A DNA stretch of 8,281 nt. Source: Eubacteriales bacterium. GTDB lineage: Bacteria > Bacillota > Clostridia > Oscillospirales > CAG-382. Numbering within the stretch: the stretch's first letter is position 1; every line of letters starts with the position of its first letter. Below the pieces are notes generated by a model, which saw only the letters and a program-made list of their open reading frames with translations, was not told where the DNA came from and did not search any database. The stretch lies in contig JAQVQF010000101.1 in assembly GCA_028701715.1 (NCBI GenBank), positions 1 through 8,281 of the forward strand, given 5' to 3'. The position numbers and the translations under genes were made by a program. Positions 6,721 through 8,281 of the stretch are shown here, piece by piece.

Positions 6721-6846
6721 AAACAGCGGGATGCAAAAAACCCACCGCGGAAAAGCCTATTATTGTAAAACTTTTATTGTTATACAAAAGCTCTTCTCTT
6801 CGTCTCCGCGTCAACTCCCCGTACGCGAAGCACTCTACGCAGGTTT
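6721..6846 (-). ncRNA. Tetrahydrofolate (THF) riboswitch-like aptamer in the ECF leader
   Basis: On the minus strand the blocks typical of the class I THF riboswitch occur in the right order: GTAGA (6834-6838), TTCGCGT (6823-6829), ACGAAG (6798-6803), GCGGTG (6743-6748) and TTGCATCC (6729-6736). Between ACGAAG and GCGGTG is a clear hairpin, GAAGAGC/GCTTTTC (6790-6796 with 6750-6756), in the P4 position but longer than usual. The closing P1 can form from AAAC...GCG with CGC...GTTT. The P3 region is only 19 bases (6804-6822), with GGGA able to pair to TCCC for the pseudoknot, and P2 pairs poorly. These departures are why confidence is limited. A FolT-like gene downstream is the expected partner. 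No terminator is seen, so control would be at translation. Confidence 0.55.
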
Positions 6847-6863
6847 TTTTACTCTGCGGTGAT

Positions 6864-6892
6864 ATTTTACGCCAGGATGTGTTTAATGTCAA
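6864..6892 (-). promoter_or_regulatory. Promoter of the ECF S-component gene
   Basis: On the minus strand TTGACA (6887-6892) is followed after 17 bases by TAAAAT (6864-6869). The start would be near 6857, giving a leader of about 210 bases, long enough for the riboswitch-like RNA. The whole region 6644-7072 is non-coding and holds this leader plus the divergent promoter and operators of the dehydrogenase gene. Confidence 0.7.
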
Positions 6893-6971
6893 GCGTTTTT
6901 ATGTATTTTTATACGTTTTGTAAGCAAAGTCAATTTGACATATTTTTTTGATGTAAATTTGATAAAAAGGC

Positions 6972-6999
6972 TTGAATTTTTCGAAAAACGTGTTATTAT
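6972..6999 (+). promoter_or_regulatory. Promoter of the dehydrogenase gene
   Basis: TTGAAT (6972-6977) and TATTAT (6994-6999) are 16 bases apart. The start would fall near 7006, immediately before a cluster of palindromes, which is the usual place for a repressor operator. A second TTGACA at 6936-6941 has no well-placed -10. Confidence 0.55.
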
Positions 7000-7008
7000 G
7001 TACGGAGT

Positions 7009-7055
7009 ATAAACGTTAACGCAAAATCAAACGCAAGCGTTAACATAAACGTTAC
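7009..7055 (+). promoter_or_regulatory. Cluster of LacI-type operator palindromes
   Basis: Three CpG-rich palindromes lie between the promoter and the ribosome site: AACGTT (7012-7017), AACGCAAGCGTT (7030-7041) and AACGTT (7048-7053). ATAAACGTTAAC (7009-7020) and ATAAACGTTAC (7045-7055) form a near-direct repeat, and GTTAACGC (7015-7022) is inverted as GCGTTAAC (7037-7044). LacI-family regulators of sugar genes favour such sites. No regulator gene is in the window. Confidence 0.5.
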
Positions 7056-7072
7056 ACGGAGGATTAAAGCAA

Positions 7073-8110
7073 ATGAAAAAATACAACTCAGCGGTAATCG
7101 GCTGCGGCAATATTTTCCCCATGCACGCGGTCAGCGTCACAAAATGCGAAAACGCAAAGCTTGTGGCGGTATGCGATATCAAGGAAGACAGGGCGAAGAG
7201 ACAAGCCGAGGATTTCGGCTGTAAATATTATGTTGACTATAAGGAAATGATCGAGAAAGAAAATCTCGACGTCGTCCATTTATGCCTGCCCCATTATCTT
7301 CACTCCGTTGTCGCGATATACGCGATGGAACACGGCGTGAACGTGCTCACCGAAAAGCCCATGGCAATAAAGCTTGAGGACGCCAAGGCGATGATAGAAA
7401 CAGCCGGACGCACAGGGAAGTTTTTAGGCTGCATTTTCCAGAACCACTATAACGCCGGCACGGTGCTTGTCAAGGATTTATACGACAAGGGCGAGCTGGG
7501 CAAAATCAAATCCGCCAAATGCGCCGTCACCTGGGACAGGTCCGATTCATACTACACCTCAAGCGACTGGAAGGGCACCTGGGACAAGGAGGGCGGCGGC
7601 GTCATTATCGACCAGGCAATCCATACCCTCGACATGCTCCGTTATATCATAAATGAGGATATCGACTATATCGACGCCAATATCGCCAACCGCGGTCATG
7701 AAATTATTGAGGTCGAGGATTCCGCCGAGGGCATTATAAAATACAAATCCGGGCTACTCACCGCTTTCCACGCCGTCAACTACTATTCCTACGACGCGCC
7801 GGTGGAAATCGAACTGGACTGCGAAAACGCGCTCGTTAAAATGGTCGCAGACACCTCTACCGTTAAATTCAACGACGGCAGAACGGTTATCGCCGAAAGA
7901 AACCCCAACGAAAACTTCGACTACGGCAACGTCAAGTCCTACTGGGGCGTAAATCATGTCAAGCAGATACAGAACTATTATCACTGCCTCGAAACGGGAG
8001 AAAAACCGTTTATCCCGGTCGAGGAGGCTTACAAGACTCAGGAAATGGTCTGCGCCATCTATCAGTCGGGCAAGGAAAGAAAAAGAATATACCTCAATCA
8101 AACCAAATAA
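7073..8110 (+). CDS. Gfo/Idh/MocA-family NAD(P)-dependent oxidoreductase
   Basis: This 345-residue protein has the usual family length and two-domain plan. The N-terminal Rossmann fold opens with AVIGCGNIFPMH (7-18), with Asp35 after the second strand likely contacting the cofactor ribose, favouring NAD. The EKP motif is at 94-96, where Lys95 is the conserved catalytic lysine. The C-terminal domain carries GGGVIIDQAIHTLD (174-187), with Asp180 and His184 in the catalytic positions of the family. It is a soluble cytoplasmic enzyme that oxidises or reduces a sugar, cyclitol or similar carbonyl; the substrate cannot be read from sequence. A GGAGG ribosome site lies ten bases before the ATG. The gene stands alone between its own promoter and a strong terminator, and operator-like palindromes suggest sugar-responsive repression. 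Wobble positions are GC-rich, unlike the ATPase/RloB cassette. Confidence 0.92.
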   Translation: MKKYNSAVIGCGNIFPMHAVSVTKCENAKLVAVCDIKEDRAKRQAEDFGCKYYVDYKEMIEKENLDVVHLCLPHYLHSVVAIYAMEHGVNVLTEKPMAIKLEDAKAMIETAGRTGKFLGCIFQNHYNAGTVLVKDLYDKGELGKIKSAKCAVTWDRSDSYYTSSDWKGTWDKEGGGVIIDQAIHTLDMLRYIINEDIDYIDANIANRGHEIIEVEDSAEGIIKYKSGLLTAFHAVNYYSYDAPVEIELDCENALVKMVADTSTVKFNDGRTVIAERNPNENFDYGNVKSYWGVNHVKQIQNYYHCLETGEKPFIPVEEAYKTQEMVCAIYQSGKERKRIYLNQTK

Positions 8111-8116
8111 AACAAC

Positions 8117-8175
8117 CCCGCTCACCGCTTCCCTAACGGCGTAACGCCGCAGGAATACGGAGAGCGGGCTTTTTT
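8117..8175 (+). terminator. Long composite hairpin terminator
   Basis: CCCGCTC (8117-8123) pairs with GAGCGGG (8162-8168), extended past a mismatch by CCG/CGG. Further inside, TTCC/GGAA and CGGCG/CGCCG continue the stem to a small TAA loop. Six T residues (8170-8175) follow. On the minus strand the flank is TTGTTTTATT, so it may also end a convergent transcript. Confidence 0.88.
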
Positions 8176-8196
8176 ATGCCTAATTTCCGGATTATA

Positions 8197-8281
8197 TTAG
8201 GATATCGCCGGCTTGTCGGCGGAAACAGAGCCTGTGAAAAGCTCATAACAGGAGGCATTGCTCACCCGGTCGCAGCAAATT
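8197..8281 (-). CDS. Possible C-terminal end of a convergent gene
   Basis: On the minus strand one frame is open from the window edge for about 27 codons, ending at a TAA (8197-8199). The product tail reads CYELFTGSVSADKPAIS. It would be convergent with the dehydrogenase gene and share its terminator, which is a sensible layout. However, the opposite strand is also open from an ATG at 8176 to the edge, so the stretch is too short to decide. No family is recognised. Confidence 0.25.
   Translation of the reverse strand, partial: ICCDRVSNASCYELFTGSVSADKPAIS

Noticed and set aside
6668..6892. A 74-codon minus-strand frame upstream of the ECF gene
   Set aside because: Its only start is a TTG that is the -35 box itself, and it covers the structured leader RNA. 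There is no ribosome site.
7754..8125. A 123-codon minus-strand frame antisense to the dehydrogenase
   Set aside because: The plus-strand gene has full family motifs, a ribosome site and a promoter; the antisense frame has none.
8176..8281. A plus-strand frame open from an ATG at 8176 to the window edge
   Set aside because: The ATG follows directly on the terminator T tract with no ribosome site, and the peptide resembles no family. Recorded only as a rival to the minus-strand fragment.
1..8281. CRISPR arrays, insertion sequences and transposase genes
   Set aside because: No regularly spaced repeats, terminal inverted repeats or transposase motifs were found on either strand.

Overview
The window looks like a chromosomal segment of an anaerobic, probably gut-dwelling Firmicute (Clostridia). 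The evidence is a Gram-positive-type lipoprotein binding protein with an acidic linker, an ECF-type vitamin transporter S component with a tetrahydrofolate-riboswitch-like leader, strong AGGAGG-like ribosome binding sites, and encoded CCA ends on class II tRNA-Leu genes. No 16S or other marker is present, so the genus cannot be given.

Layout from left to right. Positions 1-2636 (minus strand) hold a two-gene carbohydrate unit: a lipoprotein solute-binding protein and, 23 bases downstream, a six-hairpin (alpha/alpha toroid) glycosidase-like protein cut off by the window edge. No permease genes are visible. Positions 2809-4840 (plus strand) hold a visibly AT-rich two-gene cassette: an AAA/SMC-like ATPase (RloA/AbiLi type) and an RloB-family protein (AbiLii type), with a near-perfect vegetative promoter and translational coupling. 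This is the clearest accessory element and a probable anti-phage defence module. Positions 4845-5134 (minus strand) hold two different tRNA-Leu genes, UAG and GAG anticodons, with terminators between and after them. The defence cassette sits directly beyond the 3' end of tRNA-Leu(UAG).

Positions 5204-6892 (minus strand) hold a large FolT-like ECF S component carrying an unusual inserted extracytoplasmic domain that resembles a BspA-type leucine-rich repeat. It is preceded by a leader of about 210 bases whose conserved blocks match the order of the tetrahydrofolate riboswitch, though with an aberrant P3 region and an enlarged P4. Positions 6972-8175 (plus strand) hold a promoter, a cluster of CpG-centred palindromes of LacI-operator type, a Gfo/Idh/MocA-family dehydrogenase and a long, strong terminator. 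The last 106 bases may contain the 3' end of a convergent gene, but this is uncertain.

Functionally, the sugar-binding protein, the glycosidase and the dehydrogenase fit carbohydrate scavenging. The S component fits folate or related vitamin uptake under possible riboswitch control. The ATPase/RloB pair differs from both neighbours in base composition and role and is most likely horizontally acquired. Nothing here is wholly without precedent, but the chimeric S component, its divergent leader RNA and the RloB variant with an altered putative catalytic motif are the points most worth following.
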